Origin: CAYGWP01 sp964353455
GTDB taxonomy: Bacteria > Planctomycetota > Phycisphaerae > FEN-1346
Length of the DNA: 11,050 bases
Reading direction: 5' to 3'
NCBI GenBank assembly: GCA_964353455.1
Contig: CAYGWP010000500.1
Span: 1-11,050, forward strand
The stretch's first letter is position 1. Every line of letters starts with the position of its first letter. The notes below the pieces were generated by a model that saw only the letters and a list, made by a program, of their open reading frames with translations, was not told the DNA's origin and did not search any database. The translations under genes were made by a program, and so were the position numbers. Below are positions 1 through 5,900 of this stretch, one piece after another.

Positions 1-759
1 TCGATCAAGGCCGCCGACCCCACGCGGCCGGTCTTCATGACGCTCACCGGCCACTTCCATCCGCACTTCCGCAAGTGGTCCGAGGCGGAGCGCACCAGCC
101 TGTACCCGGCCTACGTCAAGGCGACCGACGTGGTCGGCTACGACATCTATCCGATCTACGGCTGGAACAAGCCGGAGTGGCTCCACCTTGTGCAGGAGGC
201 GACCGACCGGCTGGTCAAGATGGCGGCGCCCCGGCCCGTCTATGCCTGGATCGAGACCTCAAAGGGCGGCCAGTGGACGGGGGCGCTTGAGAACCAGAAG
301 GACGTGACGCCCGCCCACATCCGGGCCGAGGTCTGGATGTCGATCACCCGCGGGGCCACCGCCATCGGTTACTTCACACACATCTGGAAACCAGCATATA
401 AGCAGTTCGGCGTGCCCGAGGAAAACCGGAAGGCCCTGCGCGAGGTGAACGACCAGATAACGCGCCTCTCCGGCGCGATCCTCAGCCCCGACGGCCCGCC
501 CCGGCCCGTGACGATCGACGGCGGCGGCGTGAAACTCGATGCCCTCGCGAGGTCCGAGGGCGGGCGCTTCTACGTCTTTGCCGTCAACTACGATGAACGC
601 GCAAAGGAGGCCCGCGCGACCGTCCGCATGGAAGGCCTCCCCGCCGGCCGCAAGGTCGAGGTCATCGACGAGGGCCGCACGCTCTCGACCGATGCCGGCG
701 GCTTCGCCGACACCTTCGCCCCGCTGGCGGTGCACATCTACCGGCTTGACTTGAAGTAG
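1..759 (+). CDS. Glycoside-hydrolase-like protein, C-terminal part (5' end outside window)
   Basis: The frame is open from base 1, so this is the last 252 residues of a longer protein. The first visible residues, SIKAADPTRPVF, read smoothly into the ATG at 37, so that ATG is probably internal. The first part looks like the end of a TIM-barrel glycosidase: DVVGYDIYPIYGW, then a strand ending PVYAWIETSKGG, where the Glu at bases 253-255 is in the right place for a catalytic nucleophile, then a GATAIGYFTH strand. From about base 480 a beta-sandwich tail follows (RFYVFAVNYDERAKEA to AVHIYRLDLK), as seen after many GH catalytic domains. The likely role is hydrolysis of a plant- or algal-type polysaccharide or glycoside; substrate and GH family cannot be told from this fragment. 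It is the only gene on the + strand and converges with hepT. Fold assignment is fairly sure; the catalytic Glu is inference. Confidence 0.75.
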   Translation, partial: SIKAADPTRPVFMTLTGHFHPHFRKWSEAERTSLYPAYVKATDVVGYDIYPIYGWNKPEWLHLVQEATDRLVKMAAPRPVYAWIETSKGGQWTGALENQKDVTPAHIRAEVWMSITRGATAIGYFTHIWKPAYKQFGVPEENRKALREVNDQITRLSGAILSPDGPPRPVTIDGGGVKLDALARSEGGRFYVFAVNYDERAKEARATVRMEGLPAGRKVEVIDEGRTLSTDAGGFADTFAPLAVHIYRLDLK

Positions 760-795
760 CGCCCAACGCAAGACACGCAGGCGGGCATACACCGG

Positions 796-841
796 GTGCC
801 GAACTGCCTCAGGTTCCGGTTTCAGGAGGCGGTGTCGGCAC
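796..841. terminator. Long imperfect hairpin between convergent genes
   Basis: Bases 796-802 pair with 835-841 (7 bp, GTGCCGA with TCGGCAC). After a one-base bulge, 803-810 pair with 826-833 (8 bp with one G-T pair), leaving a 15-nt loop. It lies between the + strand glycosidase-like gene (stop at 757-759) and hepT on the - strand, and includes the last codons of hepT (stop at 809-811). There is no clear T tract on either side, so factor-independent termination is not assured. A two-way terminator or mRNA 3'-end stabiliser is the most natural reading. Confidence 0.4.
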
Positions 842-1171
842 GAGGAGTTCCAGCCGCCCGATCAGGTCGGGGATATGGACCGTGGCGATACGGAACACGA
901 TCTCCTGCTTCACCTCGCCGTACTCGTGGGCCAAGATGTGGCGCATGGCGACTACCTTCGGCCACGGGATGTCGGGATGCGCGGCCTGAAATGGCGCCGA
1001 CACGTGGCGGGCCGCCTCGCCGATGATCTCGATGCGTCGCTCCGTGGCCAGACGCAGGTTTTTATCGCGGAGGTAGTCGTCGAAGTTCTTCCCCCGCAGG
1101 GTGCCTACGATCTCGCGCGCGTAGGAGAGCATGTCCCACAGCCGGCCGGCGTCGAGGTCGTCAGGCCGCAT
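809..1171 (-). CDS. hepT: HepT-like ribonuclease toxin (DUF86 family) of an MntA/HepT pair
   Basis: A 120-residue, mostly helical protein, close to the usual length of HepT (HEPN superfamily). The catalytic RX4HXY motif is present as R77-HILA-H82-E-Y84 in the stretch MRHILAHEYGEV. An upstream ERRIEIIGEAARHVS segment and a PDIPWPKVVAMR lead-in are typical of DUF86 proteins. In studied members this enzyme cuts RNA, and the partner nucleotidyltransferase blocks it by adding AMP to the tyrosine of the motif. The ATG at 1171 lies inside the 3' end of mntA (11-nt overlap), in the usual antitoxin-then-toxin order, so the two should be translationally coupled. The C-terminus (PTPPPETGT) is formed partly from the hairpin at 796-841. 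No key residue is missing, so the toxin is predicted active. Family call is firm; cellular target is unknown. Confidence 0.9.
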   Translation of the reverse strand: MRPDDLDAGRLWDMLSYAREIVGTLRGKNFDDYLRDKNLRLATERRIEIIGEAARHVSAPFQAAHPDIPWPKVVAMRHILAHEYGEVKQEIVFRIATVHIPDLIGRLELLVPTPPPETGT

Positions 1172-1466
1172 AGATCACCTTTCGATTGCGGAGGATGTGG
1201 CTGCGGCGGAAGGGGTTTGTGATGGCCGTCTTCTCGACCAGGTCCACCGGACGCCCGAACATGGCTTTGAGTTCCTCGATCATGTCCACCCAGTCGAAGA
1301 GGTCCCATGGGGCGTCGTCGGCCAGCAGCACAAGCACGTCCACGTCGCTATCGGGGCCGAAATCGTCGCGCAGCACGGAACCGAACAGCGAGAACTCCTC
1401 GACTTTCCACTTGCGGCAGAAGTCCCTGATCCGGTCCATCTGAATGGGAATACGCGGCGTATCCAT
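1161..1466 (-). CDS. mntA: MntA-like minimal nucleotidyltransferase antitoxin
   Basis: A 101-residue protein of the DNA polymerase beta-like minimal nucleotidyltransferase family. The GSX10DXD active-site motif is complete: G29-S30, then D41-V-D43 (GSVLRDDFGPDSDVD), with the third acidic residue probably D75 in GRPVDLVEK. Family members paired with HepT use ATP to AMPylate the toxin's tyrosine and neutralise it. I chose the ATG at 1466 because a GAGGAG ribosome site sits 8 nt upstream; an in-frame ATG at 1544 has no such site and would add 26 residues that match nothing in the family. The gene is 136 nt downstream of the SpoIIE phosphatase, so it may have its own promoter; TAAAAT at 1543-1548 (- strand) is a possible -10 box, but I see no matching -35. 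It overlaps hepT by 11 nt. Confidence 0.9.
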   Translation of the reverse strand: MDTPRIPIQMDRIRDFCRKWKVEEFSLFGSVLRDDFGPDSDVDVLVLLADDAPWDLFDWVDMIEELKAMFGRPVDLVEKTAITNPFRRSHILRNRKVIYAA

Positions 1467-1474
1467 CTCGTGAA

Positions 1475-1480
1475 CTCCTC
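1475..1480 (-). promoter_or_regulatory. Ribosome-binding site of mntA
   Basis: GAGGAG on the - strand, 8 nt before the ATG at 1464-1466. It decides the start in favour of 1466 over the in-frame ATG at 1544, which has only CTGTAAA upstream. Confidence 0.7.
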
Positions 1481-1602
1481 GATAGCCTTCGAGGCAGTCT
1501 CTCAGCCTGCCCGTCTGTGCGGCGCGGAACAGCGTGGGGCGCATTTTACAGCGTGATTATGCACTCGCCCGGCGAGGATGGCAATAGGATGCCGGCGATC
1601 GC

Positions 1603-2826
1603 TTAGCCGACCGCCGCGTCGAGTTCGAGCGCCACCAGCGTCACGTCGTCCGCCAGGTGGTCTCCGCGCGTGGCGGTGCGGACTGCGTCGAGGATTGAAT
1701 CCAGCAGGGCCTCGGCCGGCAGGAGCGCTGAGGCCCGGATGACCGCCATCAGTTGATCCGGGTCGGCCTGGCGTCCGGCTTCCACTCGCTCGGCCCCGTC
1801 GGTGTAGAGGAGCAGTCGTTGGCCGGTCTCCAGTCGCCTGCGGCAAGGCTCGAACGTCGCGTTCGGGAAGATGCCCAGGAGCGGCCCGTCTCCGTCGAGC
1901 GTCTCCAGCGTGCCGCCGGGACCCAGGAGCAGCGGCTTCGGGTGCCCGGCGCGGGCGTAGGCGCACTGGCAGGTCACCTCGTTGTAGATGCCATAGATCA
2001 TCGTGATGAAGGGGGTCTCCTGGAGTTCGGCCGACAGGAGGTCGGTGTTGAGGAGCCTGAGCGCCTCCTCCGGCGGAATGAGGCGGTATCGTTTACCTTC
2101 GATGCGTTTCGTCTGTAGGCTCTTCTTGACGAAGACCGTCAGGAGCGCCGCCGGTATTCCGTGCCCCACCGCGTCGGCCACGTAGAAGCCCACGTGCTGC
2201 TCGTCGAGGCGGAAGATGTCGTAGAAATCTCCGGCGACCCATGCGGCCGGTTCCAGGCGCGCGGCAAACCGCGCCCCGGTCACGTCGGGCATGCGCTTGG
2301 GCAGGAAGTCGCGCTGGAGCCGCTGCGCGAGGCGCAACTGCTCGTCCAGGTGCCGCGTGTGGTCCCGAAGTCGCCTCAAGGCCCCCGTTGCGGCCCACTT
2401 TGCCCCGGCGAGGCTGGCCAGCCGCGCGGCAAGTTCCTCGCCGTCTTCATCGGCCGAAAGAATTGCGAGGACCCCCGCACGGTACAGGGCAACGCGCTGC
2501 CGCTGGGGCAGACCGTCGCCGAGGACCGCCACCGGCACCGGGCCGTCGCGCAGGCGGGCCGCAAGCGCAAGGGCACGCTCCATTGCGACCGCATCATCGG
2601 GAGGAACGTCGGCAATCACCAGGTCCGGCTCCGCGCCGTCCGGCCACCGGCCGCCCGCGGGCGCGTGCACCGCGGCCCACATCGGGTCGATCCGCCCGGC
2701 GAAGGCGGCGGCAACCTCGGAGCGGTCCGTCAAGACGAGAAGCATGAGGGGCGCAGGGCCGGCCCCCCTAGCGGGTGCGGCGGACCCACAGGACTCGGTC
2801 ATCAAGGAAACAGACGCTTCGGTCAT
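1603..2826 (-). CDS. SpoIIE/RsbU-type PP2C serine phosphatase with receiver-like N-terminal domain
   Basis: A 407-residue protein in three parts. Residues about 28-140 look like a degenerate response-regulator receiver: PDLVIADVPP puts an Asp (D73) near the phosphoacceptor position, but the second acidic-pocket residue and the conserved Lys are not evident. Residues about 145-178 form a charged helix (RRLRDHTRHLDEQLRLAQRL) ending in RDFLPKRMP. From 180 on is the SpoIIE phosphatase: VAGDFYDIF (D200, D203), VADAVGHGIPAALL (D218), ARAGHPKPLLL, LLLYTDGAERVE (D343) and LADDVTLVAL (D393, D394), giving the metal-binding aspartates. Such enzymes dephosphorylate anti-sigma-factor antagonists or similar STAS proteins in partner-switching pathways; no STAS or anti-sigma partner is in the window. 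The ATG at 2826 has GGGAG 5 nt upstream and overlaps the lipoprotein gene by 59 nt. ATGs at 2862 (95-nt overlap) and 2745 (no overlap, starting right at the receiver-like fold) are alternatives. Confidence 0.9.
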   Translation of the reverse strand: MTEASVSLMTESCGSAAPARGAGPAPLMLLVLTDRSEVAAAFAGRIDPMWAAVHAPAGGRWPDGAEPDLVIADVPPDDAVAMERALALAARLRDGPVPVAVLGDGLPQRQRVALYRAGVLAILSADEDGEELAARLASLAGAKWAATGALRRLRDHTRHLDEQLRLAQRLQRDFLPKRMPDVTGARFAARLEPAAWVAGDFYDIFRLDEQHVGFYVADAVGHGIPAALLTVFVKKSLQTKRIEGKRYRLIPPEEALRLLNTDLLSAELQETPFITMIYGIYNEVTCQCAYARAGHPKPLLLGPGGTLETLDGDGPLLGIFPNATFEPCRRRLETGQRLLLYTDGAERVEAGRQADPDQLMAVIRASALLPAEALLDSILDAVRTATRGDHLADDVTLVALELDAAVG

Positions 2827-3358
2827 AACTGCTCCCGCCGACCCGCTGGGTCCGCCTGCCATAGTCCCAGGTCGTCTTGGTATGGCCTGCGGCCCGTTCG
2901 GCCGGCTCGGTCTCGTCGCGGCGCTCCTCGGCCATCCCCCAGGCCATCTGGACCTGGAGTGGCGTCATGCCCTCAACAACCCGCCGGGCCAGGATCGCGT
3001 CCTGAATATCTTTCGGCTGTTCGGCCCACTGTTGATAAACCCCAATTTCCTGAAGGTACGCAAGACGCAGGCTGACGGGCCTCTCGGTGGCCTCCATGTA
3101 CAGGTAACGGGCGCGCTGGACGGGGGTCATCAGGTTCAGGTAAACCTCGCGCCGGGTCTGCCGGGGGCCGAACCAGGAACAGCCGGTGGTGAGCAACGTT
3201 GACCCTGCGAGCAGCGCAAGTGCGAGCGCCGCCCATTTCGGATTTCGGATTGCGGCTTGAGCAGTCTCGTTTAGCCGCGACTCGCAGAGGAGCGCGTCCG
3301 CACTTTCGTCCTTCGTCATTGTCGTTTGATTCGTCATTCGGATTTCGTCATTCGTCAT
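2768..3358 (-). CDS. Outer-membrane or periplasmic lipoprotein with SmpA/OmlA-like C-terminal segment
   Basis: A 196-residue protein if begun at the ATG at 3358. A signal peptide (about residues 41-59, KWAALALALLAGSTLLTTG) ends in a lipobox LTTGC with Cys60 as the lipidation site, so the mature protein should be membrane-anchored. The C-terminal half has VVEGMTPLQVQMAWGMAEE (about 128-145), then TTWDYGR and SVCFLDDRVLWVRR, matching the G-M-T-x2-Q-V-x-x-A-W-G ... W-x-Y-G ... V-x-F pattern of small SmpA/OmlA-like lipoproteins. The start is odd: its ATG lies in an ATGA overlap with the aroA stop, and about the first 40 codons (MTNDEIRMTN..., AAIRNPK) are made from short intergenic repeats. This gives an unusually long n-region. 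ATGs at 3337 and 3319 are alternatives, with no strong ribosome site at any. Its 3' end underlies the phosphatase start. Lipoprotein call is firm; function unknown. Confidence 0.75.
   Translation of the reverse strand: MTNDEIRMTNQTTMTKDESADALLCESRLNETAQAAIRNPKWAALALALLAGSTLLTTGCSWFGPRQTRREVYLNLMTPVQRARYLYMEATERPVSLRLAYLQEIGVYQQWAEQPKDIQDAILARRVVEGMTPLQVQMAWGMAEERRDETEPAERAAGHTKTTWDYGRRTQRVGGSSYDRSVCFLDDRVLWVRRTR
2832..2836 (-). promoter_or_regulatory. Ribosome-binding site of the SpoIIE-type phosphatase gene
   Basis: GGGAG on the - strand, 5 nt before the ATG at 2824-2826 and inside the 3' end of the lipoprotein gene. It favours 2826 over ATGs at 2802 and 2745, which have no comparable site. 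Confidence 0.5.
3236..3254. repeat. GGATTTC-type short repeat
   Basis: On the + strand TTCGGATTTCGGATTGCGG, a period of about 7 nt. On the - strand it supplies the AIRNPK codons immediately before the lipoprotein signal peptide. It belongs to the same style of short repeat as the array at 3312-3359, which also contains TTCGGATTTCG. Confidence 0.55.
3270..3290 (-). repeat. Second copy of the GTCGCGGCTAAA dispersed repeat
   Basis: On the - strand CTGCGAGTCGCGGCTAAA (3287-3270) matches 9339-9356 (+) at 17 of 18 positions; over 21 nt the match is 18. Here the hairpin partner arm is not conserved. It lies inside the unusual N-terminal extension of the lipoprotein gene. Confidence 0.5.
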
Positions 3359-3359
3359 T
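3312..3359. repeat. TTCGTCATT repeat cluster at the aroA 3' end
   Basis: Four exact copies of TTCGTCATT on the + strand, at 3312-3320, 3330-3338, 3344-3352 and 3351-3359 (the last two overlap by 2 nt), with one TTCGGATTTCG between. On the - strand the array reads as repeated AATGACGAA, which supplies the aroA stop codon (3355-3357), the overlapping lipoprotein ATG (3356-3358), and its MTNDEIRMTN and MTKDE residues. Arrays of this wording are, to my knowledge, common between genes in planctomycetes. Confidence 0.75.
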
Positions 3360-4647
3360 TGCCGGCGCCGATAAGGCGCGCCAGGTCCTCGAAGAAATCA
3401 GGGTACGTCTTCGAGACGCACTCGGCCCCGGCGATGCGGATGCCGGCGGCGCAAAGGCCCACCACCGCCATCCCCATCGCCATGCGGTGGTCATTATAGG
3501 TGGCGATCTCGGCCGGGCGAACGGTTTCCGGCGGCAGGATAGTCAGGCCGTCAGGGTGCTCCTCGACCTTCGCCCCGAGTTTCCCCAGTTCCGCCGCAAG
3601 CGCCGCAAGCCGGTCCGACTCCTCGACGCGCAGGTTGGCGACGTTCTCAATGACCGTCCGCCCCTTTGCGAGCACCGCCAGCGGGGCCAGCGTCAGCACC
3701 ATATCCGGCATGGCGTTCATGTCAACGTGAATTCCGCGAAGGCCGCCCGCCGGGCTTGCCACCGTGACGCCCGCTGCGGACCACTCGACCTCGCAGCCCA
3801 TCCGGCCGAGGAGGTCGGCGAAGCGGGCATCGCCCTGGGCCGAATCGCGCCGCAGTCCCTCGACCGTCACGCGCCCGCCCGTGGCCGCCGCTGCCGCAAG
3901 GAAGTAACTCGCGCTCGACGCATCCGGCTCCACGGCGTACCGCCGCGCGCGGTAGGCACGCGGGGCCGGGACGGAGAACCGGGCGTAGCCCTGGCGTGCG
4001 GCCTCGACGCCGAAATCCTTCATCACCGCCAGAGTCATATCTATATATGGCTTCGAGACGAGTTCCCCCGCCACGTGGATGACAACCGGCGCCGCCGCCG
4101 CGGGCGCGGCCATCAGCAGGCCCGACAGGTACTGGCTGGAAACCGCCCCCGACACCGTGACCGTTCCGCCCGAGAGGCCCGCCGTCTCGATCACGACCGG
4201 CGGGCAACCCGTGCCGGCCTCGCTCTCGGCCCGGACGCCGAGGGCGGCAAGGCCGTCGAGGAGGTCCTTCATGGGCCGCTCGCGCATCCGCGGACTGCCG
4301 TCGATGCGGTACCGGCCGCGACCCGCCGCCGCAAGGGCCGTCATGAATCGCGTGGCAGTTCCGGAATCGCCGGTGAAGATTTCCTTCGGTCCCGGCGGCA
4401 CGCGCCCGCCGCAGCCGGTAATGAGCAAGCGGCGGCCGGCCTCGTCGATCTCCACGGCGATGCCGAGCGACCGCAGGGCCTCGGCGCAGACTAGCGTATC
4501 GTCCGAGAGGCCGACTTCTTCAATATCGGACGCGCCGCCCGCCAGCGCCGCCACCACCAGCGCCCGGTTCGTGATGCTCCGCGACCCCGGCGGCCGCACG
4601 CTGCCGCGCACCGGATGCGCCACGGTCTTGATTTCGCGTGAAGGCAT
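3355..4647 (-). CDS. aroA: 3-phosphoshikimate 1-carboxyvinyltransferase (EPSP synthase)
   Basis: Sixth step of the shikimate pathway: joins shikimate-3-phosphate and phosphoenolpyruvate to give EPSP in the cytoplasm, towards aromatic amino acids. The protein is 430 residues, the usual full length, with the expected motifs in order: RPPGSRSITNRAL (about 18-30), FTGDSGTATRF (91-101), SPRMRERPM (118-126), SSQYLSGLLMAAP (170-182), EPDASSASYFLAAA (240-253), DMNAMPDMVLTLAP, LRVEESDRLAALA, TYNDHRMAMGMAV and VSKTYPDFFEDL. Two variants stand out: the active-site Lys of PGSKS (Lys22 in E. coli) is Arg here, and the usual Lys of RVKESDR is Glu. I start at the ATG at 4647; a TTG at 4683 would add 12 unconserved residues, and neither has a strong ribosome site. 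It overlaps the lipoprotein start as ATGA. Confidence 0.97.
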   Translation of the reverse strand: MPSREIKTVAHPVRGSVRPPGSRSITNRALVVAALAGGASDIEEVGLSDDTLVCAEALRSLGIAVEIDEAGRRLLITGCGGRVPPGPKEIFTGDSGTATRFMTALAAAGRGRYRIDGSPRMRERPMKDLLDGLAALGVRAESEAGTGCPPVVIETAGLSGGTVTVSGAVSSQYLSGLLMAAPAAAAPVVIHVAGELVSKPYIDMTLAVMKDFGVEAARQGYARFSVPAPRAYRARRYAVEPDASSASYFLAAAAATGGRVTVEGLRRDSAQGDARFADLLGRMGCEVEWSAAGVTVASPAGGLRGIHVDMNAMPDMVLTLAPLAVLAKGRTVIENVANLRVEESDRLAALAAELGKLGAKVEEHPDGLTILPPETVRPAEIATYNDHRMAMGMAVVGLCAAGIRIAGAECVSKTYPDFFEDLARLIGAGK

Positions 4648-4720
4648 GCCGGGCACTTTAGCGTGCCGATGTGTGCGATGCAAGCGTGCCTTGGCGATAC
4701 TCGGTTAATCGCCGAGGCCT

Positions 4721-4811
4721 TGCGCGGTGGGTCTCCCGACCCACCGCGCACCGATCGGGCTTGGCTCCCCGAAATCGCCATAGGCGCGGCGGGTCGGGAG
4801 ACCCGCCGCGC
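4721..4811. repeat. Pair of inverted-orientation hairpins (REP/BIME-like unit)
   Basis: Hairpin 1: stem 4721-4733 with 4738-4750 (13 bp, perfect), loop TCCC. Hairpin 2: stem 4784-4795 with 4800-4811 (12 bp, perfect), loop GGGA. Hairpin 2 is the reverse complement of hairpin 1 except that one T-A stem pair is replaced by C-G on both arms, so the stem is kept. The copies are 33 nt apart and fill the gap between the URO-D-like gene (stop at 4819) and aroA. Layout matches REP/BIME elements; it could also stop transcription after the URO-D gene, though there is no T tract. The two tetraloops are complementary. Confidence 0.75.
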
Positions 4812-4818
4812 GAAGTTG

Positions 4819-5886
4819 CTAGTACGCCCCCAACCGTTTCGCCAGGGCGACGATGCGGCAGAAGTCCTCAAGGCCAACGGTATCGGGGATCGAGTGGTCG
4901 GACGAGAAGATGTACCCGCCGCCCTCCTTCATGACCGGAAGGACCCGGGCGATTTCGGCCTCGATCTCGGCCGGGCGGTCCCAGAGCACCGCGTTTATGC
5001 CGCCCGAGAGGACCAGTTGGCGGCCGTGTCTGGCCTTCATGGCGATCGGGTCCATCCCGGCCTTCACCTCCAGCGGGTTCAGGGCGTCGATGCCGACCTC
5101 GATGAATTCCGGGACGAAAGGCCACACGTTGCCGCAGGAATGCAGGTACGCCTTCACGCCCTTCGAGTGCGCCCACTCGCAGGCCCGCTTGTGGACCGGC
5201 TTGACGAGGTCGCGGTACATCCCCAGCGACATGAACTGGGCGTTCTTATAGCCCAGGTCGTCGGGCCAGGCGAGGCAGTGGAACTCGTACCCGGCGTCCC
5301 AGACCTGGTCGAGCAGGGCGAGGCCCACCTCCATAGGATGCGTGAACATATCAACGCACCACTCCGGATCATCGTAGAGGGCCATGAGGAGCCGCTCCGT
5401 TCCGACCATTCGCGCGTGCGTGATATCGAAGCCGAACCAGAGGCTGGCGCCGATCCACCGCCCCTCGGCCCGCCACTTGGGGTAGTCCCGCGCGAGGCGC
5501 CGCCAGTCGATGCGGTCGGGCGCGGGCGTCATGCCCGCCTTGGCCGACTCCCACGCCTTGCGGTCCTTGACGACATAGTCGATGTGCTCGGGAGTGGAAC
5601 TGGCGTGCTTCCAGTTCTTCTCGGTCGCGCCCCAGCGGGTGGTGGTGATCGTGTAGGTGTCGGTCTCCTCGAGGGTCCTCTCGGGGAACCGCGGGCTGTT
5701 GTCGGGGTCGATGCCGCCGGTCACGTCGATGCCGAAGAACTCGCGCCAATCGGCGTCCTGCGGCATGCCTTCGCGATGCCATCGCTCAAGGGTCGAGTTC
5801 CACGGGCTATCGACGATCGGCACGCGGTCGGCCTCGCGGTGCTCGTACATCCGCTTGAAACGCTCGTACGTGGTCATCTCGGTCAT
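4819..5886 (-). CDS. URO-D family protein, probable corrinoid methyltransferase-like (not HemE)
   Basis: A 355-residue TIM-barrel protein of the uroporphyrinogen decarboxylase / MtaA-MtbA superfamily, near the usual length. N-terminal MTTYERFKRMYEHREADRVP is the standard family opening. The HemE signature RPPVWxMRQAGR is absent (here RVPIVDSPWNSTLERW), while KGVKAYLHSCGNVWPFVPEF (243-261) carries the His/Cys motif that holds zinc in methylcobamide:coenzyme M methyltransferases. Near the C-terminus GGGYIFSSDHSIPD (322-335) is the conserved DH segment. I infer a methyltransferase acting on a corrinoid-bound methyl group, or a related reaction, rather than haem synthesis. Start: the ATG at 5886 follows the [4Fe-4S] gene stop by 14 nt with a GGGG-containing leader; a frame extension to 6030 would overlap that gene by 130 nt. 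Family call is firm; the acceptor is unknown. Confidence 0.88.
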   Translation of the reverse strand: MTEMTTYERFKRMYEHREADRVPIVDSPWNSTLERWHREGMPQDADWREFFGIDVTGGIDPDNSPRFPERTLEETDTYTITTTRWGATEKNWKHASSTPEHIDYVVKDRKAWESAKAGMTPAPDRIDWRRLARDYPKWRAEGRWIGASLWFGFDITHARMVGTERLLMALYDDPEWCVDMFTHPMEVGLALLDQVWDAGYEFHCLAWPDDLGYKNAQFMSLGMYRDLVKPVHKRACEWAHSKGVKAYLHSCGNVWPFVPEFIEVGIDALNPLEVKAGMDPIAMKARHGRQLVLSGGINAVLWDRPAEIEAEIARVLPVMKEGGGYIFSSDHSIPDTVGLEDFCRIVALAKRLGAY

Positions 5887-5900
5887 GATGTTGCCCCGTG

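Noticed and set aside
2161..3202. Long + strand open frames opposite the phosphatase and lipoprotein genes
   Set aside because: Arg-, Gly- and Pro-rich translations without motifs, antiparallel to genes with clear family motifs; they are a high-GC artefact.
4819..5886. Reading the URO-D-like gene as hemE to match hemL nearby
   Set aside because: The HemE N-terminal RPPVWxMRQAGR signature is missing and the HSCG motif is typical of the methyltransferase side of the family.
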